A stretch of 64,000 bases of DNA from Novosphingobium sp. (GCF_025351285.1 NZ_JANXWG010000068.1:1-64000); one strand, 5' to 3'. Shown: positions 27,429-38,295, numbered from the stretch's first letter. Numbers and translations are program-made. Notes: generated from the letters alone by a model not told the origin.

Positions 27429-28913
27429 TCAGAATACGGACTTCATGAACTTTTCATAGCCTTCACGGAACGCCATGCTCATCACGCCATTGGCATTCGA
27501 CGTGGCATCGCGTTTCAGCGCTTCGAACACCGTGACATAGATCGCCCAGGTGTCGGGCGAGCGGCGGCCCAGCAGCCCCTTTTTCCCGGCCCCGGCCTTT
27601 TCGGTCAGCTTTTGGATTTCGGCGGGCGCCAGCCGGTCGAAGGCCACCATCATCGCCTGCTGGACGCCCGCCAGCATCGCCAACTGGTGCTTCTTCAGGT
27701 CCTCGAACGACGTCCGCAACGCGTCCTCGCTGCCCATGAAGCCGGGCAAGGGCGGGCCGAGCAGCACCTTGGCCGCGTCGATCGCCGGAAGGTGCTTGAG
27801 CGGGTTGTTGCGCCCGATGCTGAGTTGGGTGCGTTCCACCCGGAATTCGTCCTTGAACGCGGCCCGGTCCTGCAGGATGTCGCACAATCCCAGCACCACT
27901 TGCCGATACATCACGCCGAGCCGGTGCATGGCATCGGGCGGCAGCGCCAGGTCTTCGGGCGTCAACCCCGCGCCTTCGTAGAACGCAGCCCAGTCGGGCC
28001 CGCTTGCCGGGGCTGGCAAACGCGCTTGCGGTACGGGCGGGTTCGCGTTGGCCGGAGCGGGAGAGCGGCCGGGGACCGATGGCATGAACGGATCGGCAAA
28101 GGATTGCGGCCGTTCTGCCACGCCGGGGGAAAACGGATCGAACCCGGGCTGCGCAGCCGGAAATGGCGCGGCAACCGGAGGGGCGGCGGTCGCCCGAGCA
28201 AACGGGTCTGCAAACGGATCGCTTCTGCTGGGCAACGGCAGATCGGGAGCCACCGGATCGAGCCGGGCGGGTGCGATTGCCCAATCCTCGGGAATGCCGA
28301 AATCGTTCGAATGGTTCGACGGATCGGCCATGATCGGCCGCTGGAACGCTTGTCCCATGCCTTCGGCAAGCCCGTAATGGGGCGTAAACGGCGCAGGCTC
28401 ATCGCGCTGGGGCCTGGTATCGAGAAACGCATTTCCGCCCGCCAGGAAATCGTGGATCGCGTTGTCGCCCAGCCCGAAATCGTTTTTGCCGAACGGCTCA
28501 GGCGCCGGGATCGACCAGATATCGTTGACCGCGCCATAATCGCCGAGCGCCGGGCCCGATTGCGGCGGCGCCAGGCGGGCGCCCTGCGCGTCGGCCATGG
28601 TCATGATCGTGATCACGAAATCGTTGATCAGCAGGCGATCGTTCGGGCGAACCTGCACCGGCTGGTGCGGGACGATGCGCGCCGACGGGTCGTTCAGCGC
28701 CACGCCGTTCTTGCTGATATCGGTGACAAACAGGTCAAGTCCGCGCGCCATGATCGTGCAGTGTTCGCGCGAGACGAAGCCGTCATCGTTGGCCAGGACG
28801 ATGTCGCAGGATTTCGCGCTGCGCCCGATCCTGATTTCGCCCGAATCGAATTGCCTGCGGTCGAAATAATTGCCGGCGGGATCGCTCAGCCGGGAAAGCA
28901 GCAATGTCCACAT
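27429..28913 (-). CDS. tagH: T6SS-associated FHA domain protein (TagH/Fha)
   Basis: N-terminal FHA (IRIGRSAKSCDIVLANDDGFVSREHCTI), C-terminal TagH region. Confidence 0.88.
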   Translation of the reverse strand: MWTLLLSRLSDPAGNYFDRRQFDSGEIRIGRSAKSCDIVLANDDGFVSREHCTIMARGLDLFVTDISKNGVALNDPSARIVPHQPVQVRPNDRLLINDFVITIMTMADAQGARLAPPQSGPALGDYGAVNDIWSIPAPEPFGKNDFGLGDNAIHDFLAGGNAFLDTRPQRDEPAPFTPHYGLAEGMGQAFQRPIMADPSNHSNDFGIPEDWAIAPARLDPVAPDLPLPSRSDPFADPFARATAAPPVAAPFPAAQPGFDPFSPGVAERPQSFADPFMPSVPGRSPAPANANPPVPQARLPAPASGPDWAAFYEGAGLTPEDLALPPDAMHRLGVMYRQVVLGLCDILQDRAAFKDEFRVERTQLSIGRNNPLKHLPAIDAAKVLLGPPLPGFMGSEDALRTSFEDLKKHQLAMLAGVQQAMMVAFDRLAPAEIQKLTEKAGAGKKGLLGRRSPDTWAIYVTVFEALKRDATSNANGVMSMAFREGYEKFMKSVF

Positions 28914-28917
28914 CGCG

Positions 28918-29526
28918 TCAGGCTTCGAACAGGCGTCGGCGCAGTTCTGTTTGCGCCGCGATTCCGTTCCCCCCCTGCATCAGCGCCACCCCCAGATCCA
29001 GCCAGTCGGCAAACCGCACCCGGCCCTGCAACGCCGGTTCGGACATCAGCAGGATCAGCGCGGTACGCACCGCCAAGCCCGGCAGATGCGGCGGCGGCGC
29101 AACCGGCGGCATACCCCTGGCGACCAGCGAGGGGCCCGCCCAGGACGCAGCAGTGGCAACCCAGGCCGGGGCAAAATCGTTGTTGGCACGGGCCGCGACT
29201 TCACCGGCAGATTCGGCATCGTCATGGCTTGCGCTGCGCACCCATTTCTCGGCGGCCTCCACCGCCGCAGCATCGGCCTTGCGCTGGTCGAGGCCGGGCA
29301 GGATCTGCGAAGCAAGGCAACCCAGCCAGACCACCTCACGATGCGGCAACATCAGCACCAGCGCGCGGACGGCGTCTTCATCCAATTGGGCCGCACGCAG
29401 TGTTTCCAGGTAACGGATTGGGTGTGGATGGCTGGCGAGCATGCCCAGTCCCGCCGGTGACAAATCGGCCTTGGCTTCGAATTCGGCACGTTGGAAACGC
29501 AGCGGGATTGCAGGACTTGTTGCCAT
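28918..29526 (-). CDS. T6SS-cluster hypothetical protein (possibly DUF6931-like)
   Basis: 202 aa between tagH and vgrG; family assignment is from memory and uncertain. Confidence 0.6.
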   Translation of the reverse strand: MATSPAIPLRFQRAEFEAKADLSPAGLGMLASHPHPIRYLETLRAAQLDEDAVRALVLMLPHREVVWLGCLASQILPGLDQRKADAAAVEAAEKWVRSASHDDAESAGEVAARANNDFAPAWVATAASWAGPSLVARGMPPVAPPPHLPGLAVRTALILLMSEPALQGRVRFADWLDLGVALMQGGNGIAAQTELRRRLFEA

Positions 29527-29540
29527 TCTCGATCCCGTCG

Positions 29541-31436
29541 TCAGTTGATCAAAACGACGCCACCCTTGAGGATGAGCGTTGCGTCACCGGTTACCTGGGT
29601 CATCGGAGCCTGCAATGTTGCCTGCCCGCCGGCCTTCATGTCAAGTTTGGCATCGGCGGTGATCTCGATTTTCGGAGCCTTGATCTGGATGCCCGACATT
29701 GTCAGCTTGATGCTGCACGGACCGACAAGGATTTCGATTTCCTTCTTGGATTCAAGCGTGTTCTTGTCGACGACCGTGATCGTCCGGGTTTTCTTGACGT
29801 CGGTGGTATGCTTGCCATCGATCTTCACGGTGCGGTCACGCGTGACCGTCAGCTTCTGGTCGCGCTCGACCGCGAGCGTCTGGTCGCGCTTTACCGTGCC
29901 CCAATCGTCCTGATCGACAATGCGGCGGTAATCGCGGCCGGTGTAAAGGTAGATTTCTTCCTTGCCGGGCTTGTCCTCGAACCGGAATTCCTGGACGATT
30001 TTGCCGTTGCCATCGGTGATCGACCGCCATCCGCTTTGGGTGGGCGTCTTGCGCGGATCGAACGGATAATGCTGCGACGGCGTGTAGATTGTGCCGGCAA
30101 TGAACGGCAGATCCGGATTGCCGTAAAGGAAATCGACGATCACCCGCGTGCCGATCCGCGGCAGGAATTGCGCGCCGTGGCTGCCGTGGGCCCATTGCTG
30201 CTGCACCGCCAGCCAGACAAAGCGCGGCAAGCCCTGCTTCTTGTAGTCTCGGGCGTTCGAGATTTTGACAGGAACCCGAAACTGGTCATCAACCTTGATG
30301 TGCCCGGTCGCGGTGCTGCCGTCATCGTCGATCACGCCCAGCACAGGCCCGCGCGCCAGCCGTTCGTGCGTGGCGACATGCGGCCGCCAGGTCTTGGTGG
30401 AATCGATTGCCTCGAAAAAGTTGCTGTAGCTGCCAGGGCCGGCATTGGGCAGCATCCACGGATCGTAGGCGGAGTGAACGACGCTGGCGAGTACCACCCG
30501 GCGCGGCACGAAATGTGCGTCCTCGAGAATTTCGACGCGACCGCCGGCCTGGAAACCGGGTTCGGTCGAGCTGCCGTGGATCACGTCCGAAGCGTTCGCA
30601 AACTGCTGGTCGTGCGCAGCCTGCCGGGTGGCCACGTCTCCGCTGGCCAAAGCTTCGTAGCCGATGGTCTCGTGATCGTGGGTGTAAACCGCGCCCCACT
30701 TCTCGCTGGCGGTGCCATGCGCCACGAACGGCGTGTCGAGCTTGTTGGGGTTGAACGAAACGTGATTGAACGATCGCGGGGCGGCGCGATACTGGCGTTC
30801 GAGCGATGTAATCGCGCCGGTGGTCGAATGCGGCAGGAAACGCACCGGGCCACCGGGAAAATCGATATAATCGGCCGGCTTGTTGGTCACGATCATCTTG
30901 TGGTGGAAACTGCCCGCTCCCTGATCGTACTTGAAGAAGTACATGATCCCGTCATGGGCAAGCTGGCGCGCAAGAAATTCAAGTTCACTTTCGTCATAGC
31001 GAACCGCATAGCCCCGTTTGGGCGGGCGCGGGGCAACGTTGATCGATTTGACGAGGCCCGTTACTTCACCAGTCAACGCTTCGAAAATATCGATGCTGGA
31101 TTTGTCCTGGATGAACTGCGTTGCCCGCGAATAAGCGAGCGCCTGGTAGGCTGGCCCGATATGGACCTGGATGCGCGGCGAACCGCCATCATCCACCCTA
31201 CGCGCAGCATAGATGCGCCCGGCAAAAGTACGGGCCGCGTTCCAGCCCTGGGCAATTTCGAATTCCGCAAGCTTGCCGATCCAGGACGAAAGATCCGGCT
31301 TTTGTGTCGTCAGCAGTTCGATCGTATAGTCGAACGGTTCCGAAATCGCTTCGCGGGCGTGAACGCTCAGCAGCGCATACTCATCGATCGGCGCGTCAGC
31401 CAGCACCTTGAGATTCAGGAGATGTTTTTCCAGCAT
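29541..31436 (-). CDS. vgrG: T6SS spike protein VgrG (TssI)
   Basis: PFDYTIELLT, RIGTRVIVDFLYGNPDLPFIAGTIYTPSQHYPF, C-terminal beta-helix repeats. Confidence 0.95.
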   Translation of the reverse strand: MLEKHLLNLKVLADAPIDEYALLSVHAREAISEPFDYTIELLTTQKPDLSSWIGKLAEFEIAQGWNAARTFAGRIYAARRVDDGGSPRIQVHIGPAYQALAYSRATQFIQDKSSIDIFEALTGEVTGLVKSINVAPRPPKRGYAVRYDESELEFLARQLAHDGIMYFFKYDQGAGSFHHKMIVTNKPADYIDFPGGPVRFLPHSTTGAITSLERQYRAAPRSFNHVSFNPNKLDTPFVAHGTASEKWGAVYTHDHETIGYEALASGDVATRQAAHDQQFANASDVIHGSSTEPGFQAGGRVEILEDAHFVPRRVVLASVVHSAYDPWMLPNAGPGSYSNFFEAIDSTKTWRPHVATHERLARGPVLGVIDDDGSTATGHIKVDDQFRVPVKISNARDYKKQGLPRFVWLAVQQQWAHGSHGAQFLPRIGTRVIVDFLYGNPDLPFIAGTIYTPSQHYPFDPRKTPTQSGWRSITDGNGKIVQEFRFEDKPGKEEIYLYTGRDYRRIVDQDDWGTVKRDQTLAVERDQKLTVTRDRTVKIDGKHTTDVKKTRTITVVDKNTLESKKEIEILVGPCSIKLTMSGIQIKAPKIEITADAKLDMKAGGQATLQAPMTQVTGDATLILKGGVVLIN

Positions 31437-31512
31437 GGTGCTTGGCAATCATCAACAGGGGTTGGGCAGCAGCGCCATGCAGCGACCACTGCCCATCGGC
31501 CTGAAACCGGCC

Positions 31513-31989
31513 TTAGCTGGTCTTGGCTTGTGCCAGATCGTAAACCAGATGGGTCGGTGTTGCCTTGCCGGTTGAATCGCGATCGTTCCAGGTCCAGTCG
31601 AACTTGGTGAAGTTCAGCGAAAGCGATTCCGACGGCACTTCGCCGCCAGAGCTTTGGCTGAAGCCGCTGACGATGACATTTTCCAGATCGATCACGGCGT
31701 AAGCCACCGATTCGCCCTTGGCAGTAGCAACGAAGCTGATTGTTGCCTTGTTGTCCTGCTTGCCCATCAGCAGCGCCTTGAACAGGAGCTGGCTCGACTT
31801 GTCGGAGTGTTTGGTCACGGTGATCTCGGAGACGCTCGCCTTGCCGAGTGCGCGGTCGGCACCCTTGGCGTTCGACGAACCGACGCTCAGGCCGGCTCCC
31901 CACTGGAAGCTTTCGATCACGATCTGGTCTTTGAACTTGGAATCCGTGGAATTGCCTTTAACGTCGGCAAACTTCAGGAAAATAGCCAT
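31513..31989 (-). CDS. hcp: T6SS tube protein Hcp (TssD)
   Basis: MAIFLKFADVKGNSTDSKFKDQIVIESFQWGAG..SVSEITVTKHSDKSSQLLFKALL. Confidence 0.95.
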   Translation of the reverse strand: MAIFLKFADVKGNSTDSKFKDQIVIESFQWGAGLSVGSSNAKGADRALGKASVSEITVTKHSDKSSQLLFKALLMGKQDNKATISFVATAKGESVAYAVIDLENVIVSGFSQSSGGEVPSESLSLNFTKFDWTWNDRDSTGKATPTHLVYDLAQAKTS

Positions 31990-32063
31990 TTTCGCCTCCT
32001 TCAAAAATCAATTTGCGGCAATGCCGGATTGGCGGCCCGTCGCGGGGTGGAAACACTTGGACA

Positions 32064-34715
32064 TCACGTGATCGTGATCGCGTAGCCTGCATCCTGACTT
32101 GCTGCGACTTGCACGTGGGTGACATTCGTGCCCTCCGCGCGCAGTTCGAGCAATTGTCCGGCCAGATCCGCCAAAAGACCGCGCTTCAGAATGTTTTCGA
32201 TATTGCGCGCCCCGCTTTCCACTTCAGTACACCTTGCTACTAAAGCGTCAAGAAGGTCATCATCCCAAGCAAATGTAGCCGCGTAATTGCTGACCACTCG
32301 CTTGCGGATCCGTTCGAGGCTGATGACGACAATTTCGCGCATGATATGCGGCTGGAGCGGGAAGTACGGCACCGTCACCAAACGGCCGAGAAATGCCGGC
32401 TTGAAATATTCCAGCAGCGCGGGCCGCAGTTCCTTCGCCAGATCCTCGGGCTCAGGCATCACTTCGGCATCGCGGCACAACGCTTCGATCGTATCGGTCC
32501 CGGCGTTGGAAGTCATAATAATCAATGTGTTCTTGAAATCGATGTCGCGGCCTTGCCCATCCTTGAGCATGCCCTTGTCGAACACCTGGTAGAACACATC
32601 CTGAACCCCCGGATGCGCCTTTTCCATCTCGTCGAGCAGGATCACCGAATAGGGCTTGCGCCGCACGGCCTCGGTCAGGACGCCGCCTTCGCCATAGCCG
32701 ACATAGCCCGGCGCGGCGCCGACCAGCGTCGATACCTTATGTTCTTCCTTGAATTCGCTCATGTTGATGGTGGTGACGTTCTGTTCACCGCCATAAAGCA
32801 GCTCGGCCAGCGCCAGCGCCGTCTCGGTCTTGCCGACGCCAGAAGTGCCGCAGAACAGGAACACGCCCAAAGGCTTGCGTGGATCGGCCAGGCCAGCACG
32901 TCCGGTGCGCACGGTTTCGGCGATGATGTCGAGCGCGTGGGGCTGGCCCTTGATCCGTTCGCCCAACCGGTCGGCCACCGTCAGGACAGCGCGAATTTCG
33001 TTGCTGACCATGCGGCCAACCGGAATTCCGGTCCATCCGGCAAGCACTTCGGCGACGACGTTGCGATCGACGACATCGTATACGATCGGGTGTTCGCCCT
33101 GGATTTCCGCGAGTGCGGCCTGGGCCTTGCGAAGTTCGGCCACCGCTGCGTCGTCGGTGGCAGGGTCACCGCTTTTCACCTCGGCAGCGTCGCGCGCGGC
33201 AGCCACCGCCTTGACCGCGGCCAGTTCGGTTTGCCAGTGCGCGGACAGTTCGGCCTTTTTCGCCTCGATCTCGTCCTTTTCGGTGCCCTTGGCGGCCAGA
33301 GCCTCGACAACGTCGACCCCGCTCCGGCCTTCGCGTTCGAGCATGGAGACTTCCGACGCGAGCAGGCCCAGCTTGCGTTCCAGATCCTCGACGACCGCGG
33401 GGGTGGCGACCTGGCTGATGCCGACGCGCGCGCAAGCGGTATCGAGCAGCGAGATCGCCTTGTCGGGCAATTGCCGGCCCGTGATGTAGCGGTGAGACAG
33501 CGTGGCTGCGGCCTCCAGCGCTTCGCCCAGAATCCGCACGCCGTGGTGCTTTTCCAGAACCGGAACCAATCCGCGCAACATCGCCACGGCCAGTGATTCG
33601 ACCGGTTCCTCCACTTTCACGACCTGGAAGCGGCGGGTCAGTGCAGGATCTTTTTCGAAGTATTTCTTGTATTCGGCCCAAGTCGTCGCCGCGATCGTGC
33701 GCATTTCGCCGCGCGCCAGTGCGGGCTTGAGCAGGTTGGCCGCATCGTTCTGTCCCTCGGCGCCGCCCGCCCCGATCAGCGTGTGCGCTTCATCGATGAA
33801 CACGATGATCGGCGTCGGCGAATTCTTGACCTCGTCGATCACCGACTTGAGCCGGTTTTCGAATTCGCCCTTGATGCCGGCGCCCGCTTGCAGCAGGCCG
33901 AGATCGAGCGAGAGCAGGCGGATATTGCGCAGCGCTTCGGGCACGTCGCCCTGCACGATGCGCAAGGCAAAGCCTTCGACCACCGCGGTCTTGCCCACGC
34001 CCGCCTCACCGGTCAGGATCGGGTTGTTCTGGCGGCGGCGGGTGAGGATATCGACGATCTGGCGGATTTCCGGATCGCGCCCGAAAATCGGATCGATCTT
34101 GCCGTCGCGGGCCTGCTGGGTCAGGTCGATGGTGAACTTGTCGAGCGAACCGCCAGCGTGGACACCGGCACTGGCGCCGGTGCCGCCGGGGGCCGCTCCA
34201 CCGCTCGGCGTGGCGGCATCGGCGCTCGTCGCCACGGATGCTTCTTCGGAGGCAGCAGCAATCGTGCCGAGCGAGCCCTTCAAACCTTCGAACGGGACCT
34301 TGGCGAATTGTGTGCTGGCGTCCTTTGCCACGCGCGACAAATCGTCATTGCCGAGCAGCGCCACCAGCAAGTGGCCGGACCGCACCGCGCTCGCCCCGTA
34401 TTCGAGCGAGGCAACCAGCCACCCTTCCTGAAGCAGGCGGACGACATTCGGCGCGATGGCCGGGGCGCGGCCGTTGCCGGTCTTGAAGCGATCGACCTGG
34501 CGATTGATATCCTGCGCCAGCCGGCCGACATCGACCGAAAAGTGATTGAGAACAATGGTCAGGTCCGAAGACTGCCGGTCGAGCAACTTGAGCAGCCAGT
34601 GTTCGACCTCGACGTCGTAGTTCGTGCGCGAAAGCGCCAGGCCTGCCGCAGATTCAAGTGCCGCCCGGCAGGTATCGTCCAGACGACCAATCAGGTTCTT
34701 CAGGTTGAACTGCAT
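32064..34715 (-). CDS. clpV: T6SS ATPase TssH (ClpV)
   Basis: Two AAA+ modules (GEAGVGKTAVVEG, CGTSGVGKTETALALAELLYGGEQ) with T6SS ClpV-type N-domain. Confidence 0.96.
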   Translation of the reverse strand: MQFNLKNLIGRLDDTCRAALESAAGLALSRTNYDVEVEHWLLKLLDRQSSDLTIVLNHFSVDVGRLAQDINRQVDRFKTGNGRAPAIAPNVVRLLQEGWLVASLEYGASAVRSGHLLVALLGNDDLSRVAKDASTQFAKVPFEGLKGSLGTIAAASEEASVATSADAATPSGGAAPGGTGASAGVHAGGSLDKFTIDLTQQARDGKIDPIFGRDPEIRQIVDILTRRRQNNPILTGEAGVGKTAVVEGFALRIVQGDVPEALRNIRLLSLDLGLLQAGAGIKGEFENRLKSVIDEVKNSPTPIIVFIDEAHTLIGAGGAEGQNDAANLLKPALARGEMRTIAATTWAEYKKYFEKDPALTRRFQVVKVEEPVESLAVAMLRGLVPVLEKHHGVRILGEALEAAATLSHRYITGRQLPDKAISLLDTACARVGISQVATPAVVEDLERKLGLLASEVSMLEREGRSGVDVVEALAAKGTEKDEIEAKKAELSAHWQTELAAVKAVAAARDAAEVKSGDPATDDAAVAELRKAQAALAEIQGEHPIVYDVVDRNVVAEVLAGWTGIPVGRMVSNEIRAVLTVADRLGERIKGQPHALDIIAETVRTGRAGLADPRKPLGVFLFCGTSGVGKTETALALAELLYGGEQNVTTINMSEFKEEHKVSTLVGAAPGYVGYGEGGVLTEAVRRKPYSVILLDEMEKAHPGVQDVFYQVFDKGMLKDGQGRDIDFKNTLIIMTSNAGTDTIEALCRDAEVMPEPEDLAKELRPALLEYFKPAFLGRLVTVPYFPLQPHIMREIVVISLERIRKRVVSNYAATFAWDDDLLDALVARCTEVESGARNIENILKRGLLADLAGQLLELRAEGTNVTHVQVAASQDAGYAITIT

Positions 34716-34886
34716 CTGCCCCTCTTCAAAACAAACCGACTTCAGCGGCCAGAAAGACGCGAATCAGCGTCCAAGAATATTTGAACATGCAAATCGAAAT
34801 GTGTTTGCTTATCCGTAGTTTGGCAATTGCGAACCGGAAACAGACAAAAGACTAACGGACACCCTTACAAGCCTCAACTTGTTTTT

Positions 34887-36008
34887 TCAGTGCAGCGCGG
34901 CAAGGTCGACCGGGATCGTGCAATCGCGCGCAGTTCCGTCGAAAGTCTCGGGAGTCCCCAACCAGGTGGTCCAGCCGAGCAGCGCCGGGGTTGCGTCGTC
35001 ACCCAGCCGCAGCGGCGGGATTTCGCTTTCGTCGATCAACAGCCGCAAGATGGGGCGATGCTCAAGCCCGGCGGTCAGCACGCATAACTGGCTGATCAAC
35101 CTGCGCTTTTCCGGGCGGGCGCACAGGCCGTGCAACTGTGTGTAAGTCAGCGGGCCGATCTCGACCGTATAGTGGTGCTGCACGTCGAGCACCGCAGCGC
35201 CGATCATCGCCGCTTCGCCCTGGCCGCGTTCATCGGCCGAAGGATCGGTGCCAAGCTGGACGAACTGGCCGTGCAAGCCGCCCAGCCGAGTTTGTTCCGA
35301 AGCCGGCACGTCCATCCACACCGGGCATGCCTCGATCACGCGCAACGGCATTCCGATCAGCGCGCGCAGCACGCTTTCGACACTGGCCGCACTGCGCCGG
35401 CTGTCAGCCAGTTGCGCGGTCAGCGTGACCAGCAGCGCATCATCGATATCGAGCCGCTGGCGCATACCCGGCACCGCCAGGCCGACCAGCGAGGTCAGGA
35501 ATTTTTCGACCGGATCGCCCTGCCCCTGCGCGTGGCCATGACTTTGCGCGTGTCCGTGCCGTTCTGCGAGCAGCGGCCAGCGGAACTTGCGGGTAATCCG
35601 ATAGAAGAACGACAACGCGCGATGATCGAAGATATTGAGGAAATCGCCGAGCGCGTTGTCCCGCTGCCGGCGCCGGCTCAACTGCAGTTCGCTGTAGGCC
35701 GGGGGCAGCACCGGCGATGCGCCCGCCAGCCCCAGAATGTTCGCGACGATCTTGACCTGGCCGGGCCTGACCTGACCGGAATTGGCTTGCGTCGGTCGAA
35801 GTTCCACTTCCGCCAGATCGTTGCTGACCAGCGACATGCGTTCGGACGCAAAGAACCGGATCGGTTCCTCGTCGGGCACCGCATCGTGGCCGACTTCGCC
35901 CGGTCGCCCGCTACGCAAGGCCACTTCCTCGACCGTCCGGGCAGCCTGGTCCAGCGTGGCCCGGCGCAGCGATTCAAGCCGAGCCGGGCTGAGCGGCGGC
36001 GCCTTCAC
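34887..36008 (-). CDS. tssG: T6SS baseplate subunit TssG
   Basis: EEPIRFFASERMSLVSNDLAEVEL, FFYRITRKFRWP; GTG at 36008 overlaps the tssF stop. Confidence 0.9.
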   Translation of the reverse strand: MKAPPLSPARLESLRRATLDQAARTVEEVALRSGRPGEVGHDAVPDEEPIRFFASERMSLVSNDLAEVELRPTQANSGQVRPGQVKIVANILGLAGASPVLPPAYSELQLSRRRQRDNALGDFLNIFDHRALSFFYRITRKFRWPLLAERHGHAQSHGHAQGQGDPVEKFLTSLVGLAVPGMRQRLDIDDALLVTLTAQLADSRRSAASVESVLRALIGMPLRVIEACPVWMDVPASEQTRLGGLHGQFVQLGTDPSADERGQGEAAMIGAAVLDVQHHYTVEIGPLTYTQLHGLCARPEKRRLISQLCVLTAGLEHRPILRLLIDESEIPPLRLGDDATPALLGWTTWLGTPETFDGTARDCTIPVDLAALH

Positions 36009-37831
36009 ACCAGTTGCCGATCGCCGAAGCGCGGAGCCCACGTTTTCCAGACGCCATCGTCCTGCTGCAACTTGGCCGAAACCCGCACGAAGCTGTTCAT
36101 CGCGCAGGCGCCGGCCAGGAACCGTTCGATCACCGCGCACAACAGGAAGCTGCCCGAGCCCGAGAGGCGATCGTCGTCGATCTCCAGCGTAACGTCGATG
36201 CCCGAAGCAAAGGCGGTGTGACCGCGCAAGCGCAGCCGCGCGACCCCGGGCGCCGCCGAAATTCCGACCAGCCGTTCGCGCAAGTGCGCGCTTTCGTCCG
36301 AATCGACGAGGTCGTACAATGCCAGGACTTCGCGCAAGGCCCGCGCCCCGGTTTCACCGCCGACGAAGCTGAGGTAGTTGAGCGAAAGCTGGCCGAGCAG
36401 CTTCCAGTTCGCCCCGCGCCGCCGGCTGGGGCGACGGGTCGAGGTCGGCTTGGTCAGTGCCTTGAGCTGGGCCAATCCGTTGATGGTGCCACTCGGCGAC
36501 AGCGTCGGCCGCCCGCCACCGAACGGCAGGCGTGAAGGGAGGTCACGATTGGTGGCGAGAATCCTGGCCTGGATGACGGTGGAATCGTCCTGGAGCAACG
36601 CCCCTTCAAGGTCCGCGATCGTCAGGAACACATCGTCGCCACCGCCCGGGCTGAAACTGGTGCGGCGCGAAACCGCATGGAAGAATTCACCCCTGCGCGG
36701 GGAGCCGCGATCGATCGAATAGAGCGATGGCGCGGGAATGCGTTCGCCGCCCGCGGTCTGCAAGGCAACGTCGACCACGGCCTGGACTTCGATCGCATCC
36801 TCGCGGTGAGCGCTGGGAATGACGCGGTATTCGATCGACGAATGATCGAGGTGGATCGGTTCTGCATCGAGTTCGAACAGGTTGAGCGCGGGCGCCGCAT
36901 AGAGTTCGAAATCCTCGGGCCGCACCACCCGTTCCAGCTCGGGCGAGAGGCGATCGAAGAAGAAAAACAGCTCGAGTTGGCCCGCATCGAGTTCGAGCGT
37001 GCGCCGCGACAAGCCGCCGATCTCGAAGAACAGGTGCTTGTGCGGATAAGCGAAGTGCTCCTGCAGCAGCGCGTAGGATTTCTGGTCGGTCGGACGCGGG
37101 GGCAGCAGCAGGCCATCCTCCTCGATGCCGATCAGCTTAACCGAGGACGCCGGCAACAGCACCGCGCGTGGATCGGCCACATTCGCGCACACGCCGACGC
37201 CGATCAGGTTGTTGCCCAGTTGTTCGAGCAGGATCTGCGCGCGCCGAGCGTCGCTCTTGATGAAGAATCGCAAGGAATCGAGTTCGAGCGAAGCAATGCT
37301 GATTTCCGGCTTGCTGGTCTCCAGCGTCAACCGCAACAGCCCGCGCGCCGCGCCCATTCCCAAGGCCGAAAACGCTGCCGGGCTATCGAACGGGGTGCCG
37401 ACCATCGTCGCGCTGGCCAGCCGCAACGGCAACAGTCGCACATCCGAACAGAGCCGGTAGCGGCACGGTTCGCCATCGACTTCCTCGGTGATGAACTGGG
37501 TTCCGGCGGGCACCAGCACCGGCTTGTCGAGATCTTCACCCGGTTCCAGTTGCGTGATCATCAGTGACGGCAGCGGCTGGACCAGATGCGGGTACAGTGT
37601 CAGCAGCAGCGCGTCGGAAAGTTCCGCATAGTCCTCGTCGAGCTTGTGGCGCAGCCGGGCATTGAGGAACGCGACCGATTCGATCAGCCGTCCGACATGC
37701 GGGTCTTCGAGCGATTCACGCGTAACGCGCAGGCGCGATGCGATCTTGGGATAGGCATCGGCAAAGGCGCCGGCATTGTTCAGCAGGAAAGTGCGTTCGC
37801 GGTCATAGTATTCGATCAGTTCGTCGATCAC
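36005..37831 (-). CDS. tssF: T6SS baseplate subunit TssF
   Basis: LIEYYDRERTFLLNNAGAFADAYPKIASRLRVTRESLEDPHVGRLIESVAFLNARL. Confidence 0.95.
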   Translation of the reverse strand: MIDELIEYYDRERTFLLNNAGAFADAYPKIASRLRVTRESLEDPHVGRLIESVAFLNARLRHKLDEDYAELSDALLLTLYPHLVQPLPSLMITQLEPGEDLDKPVLVPAGTQFITEEVDGEPCRYRLCSDVRLLPLRLASATMVGTPFDSPAAFSALGMGAARGLLRLTLETSKPEISIASLELDSLRFFIKSDARRAQILLEQLGNNLIGVGVCANVADPRAVLLPASSVKLIGIEEDGLLLPPRPTDQKSYALLQEHFAYPHKHLFFEIGGLSRRTLELDAGQLELFFFFDRLSPELERVVRPEDFELYAAPALNLFELDAEPIHLDHSSIEYRVIPSAHREDAIEVQAVVDVALQTAGGERIPAPSLYSIDRGSPRRGEFFHAVSRRTSFSPGGGDDVFLTIADLEGALLQDDSTVIQARILATNRDLPSRLPFGGGRPTLSPSGTINGLAQLKALTKPTSTRRPSRRRGANWKLLGQLSLNYLSFVGGETGARALREVLALYDLVDSDESAHLRERLVGISAAPGVARLRLRGHTAFASGIDVTLEIDDDRLSGSGSFLLCAVIERFLAGACAMNSFVRVSAKLQQDDGVWKTWAPRFGDRQLV

Positions 37832-38295
37832 TTCAAATCAACCTGTATGACCCGGTCGCCGGGATTGACCTTGGCCTCGTAAACCACGACGTCGCGGTTG
37901 CGCGTGAGCGTCAGTTGCGCGGAAATCCGCAGCCGGATCCCGCTCGAGGTCGGGCCTTCATCGATATCGACTTCCACCTGGCTGAGCCTGGATTCGTGCG
38001 CCATGACCGCCTGCGCCACCATCCGGCGCACCCGTTCGCGCGCGCCGACGGTGCTGAGATCTTCGGTGCTGATATCGTGGAGCCCGAAACCGATGATGGT
38101 CTGGTCGAGCGCCGGGTACCGATCGAACGCTTCGAAGTCGGGGCGCTTGGCATTGAGCAGCGCCTCCAGGTCCGCACGCAGGCCGATCTTGTAGCGATGC
38201 AGCGCCTGCGCGTCGGTTTCGGCACTTTCGACCGCCTGATCGGGCTCGTTGTCGATCAACCGGTCGAGCAGCGAATGCGTGATCGTTTTCGACAC
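37828..38295 (-). CDS. tssE: T6SS baseplate subunit TssE (gp25-like)
   Basis: SLLDRLIDNEP..LRADLEALLNAKRP..NYP-like GFGLHDIS; GTG at 38295 overlapping the upstream stop region. Confidence 0.9.
   Translation of the reverse strand: MSKTITHSLLDRLIDNEPDQAVESAETDAQALHRYKIGLRADLEALLNAKRPDFEAFDRYPALDQTIIGFGLHDISTEDLSTVGARERVRRMVAQAVMAHESRLSQVEVDIDEGPTSSGIRLRISAQLTLTRNRDVVVYEAKVNPGDRVIQVDLK

Noticed and set aside
27612-31610. 1332-aa plus-strand ORF antisense to tagH/vgrG genes
   Set aside because: Typical high-GC antisense open frame; the minus strand encodes clear TagH, DUF and VgrG proteins.
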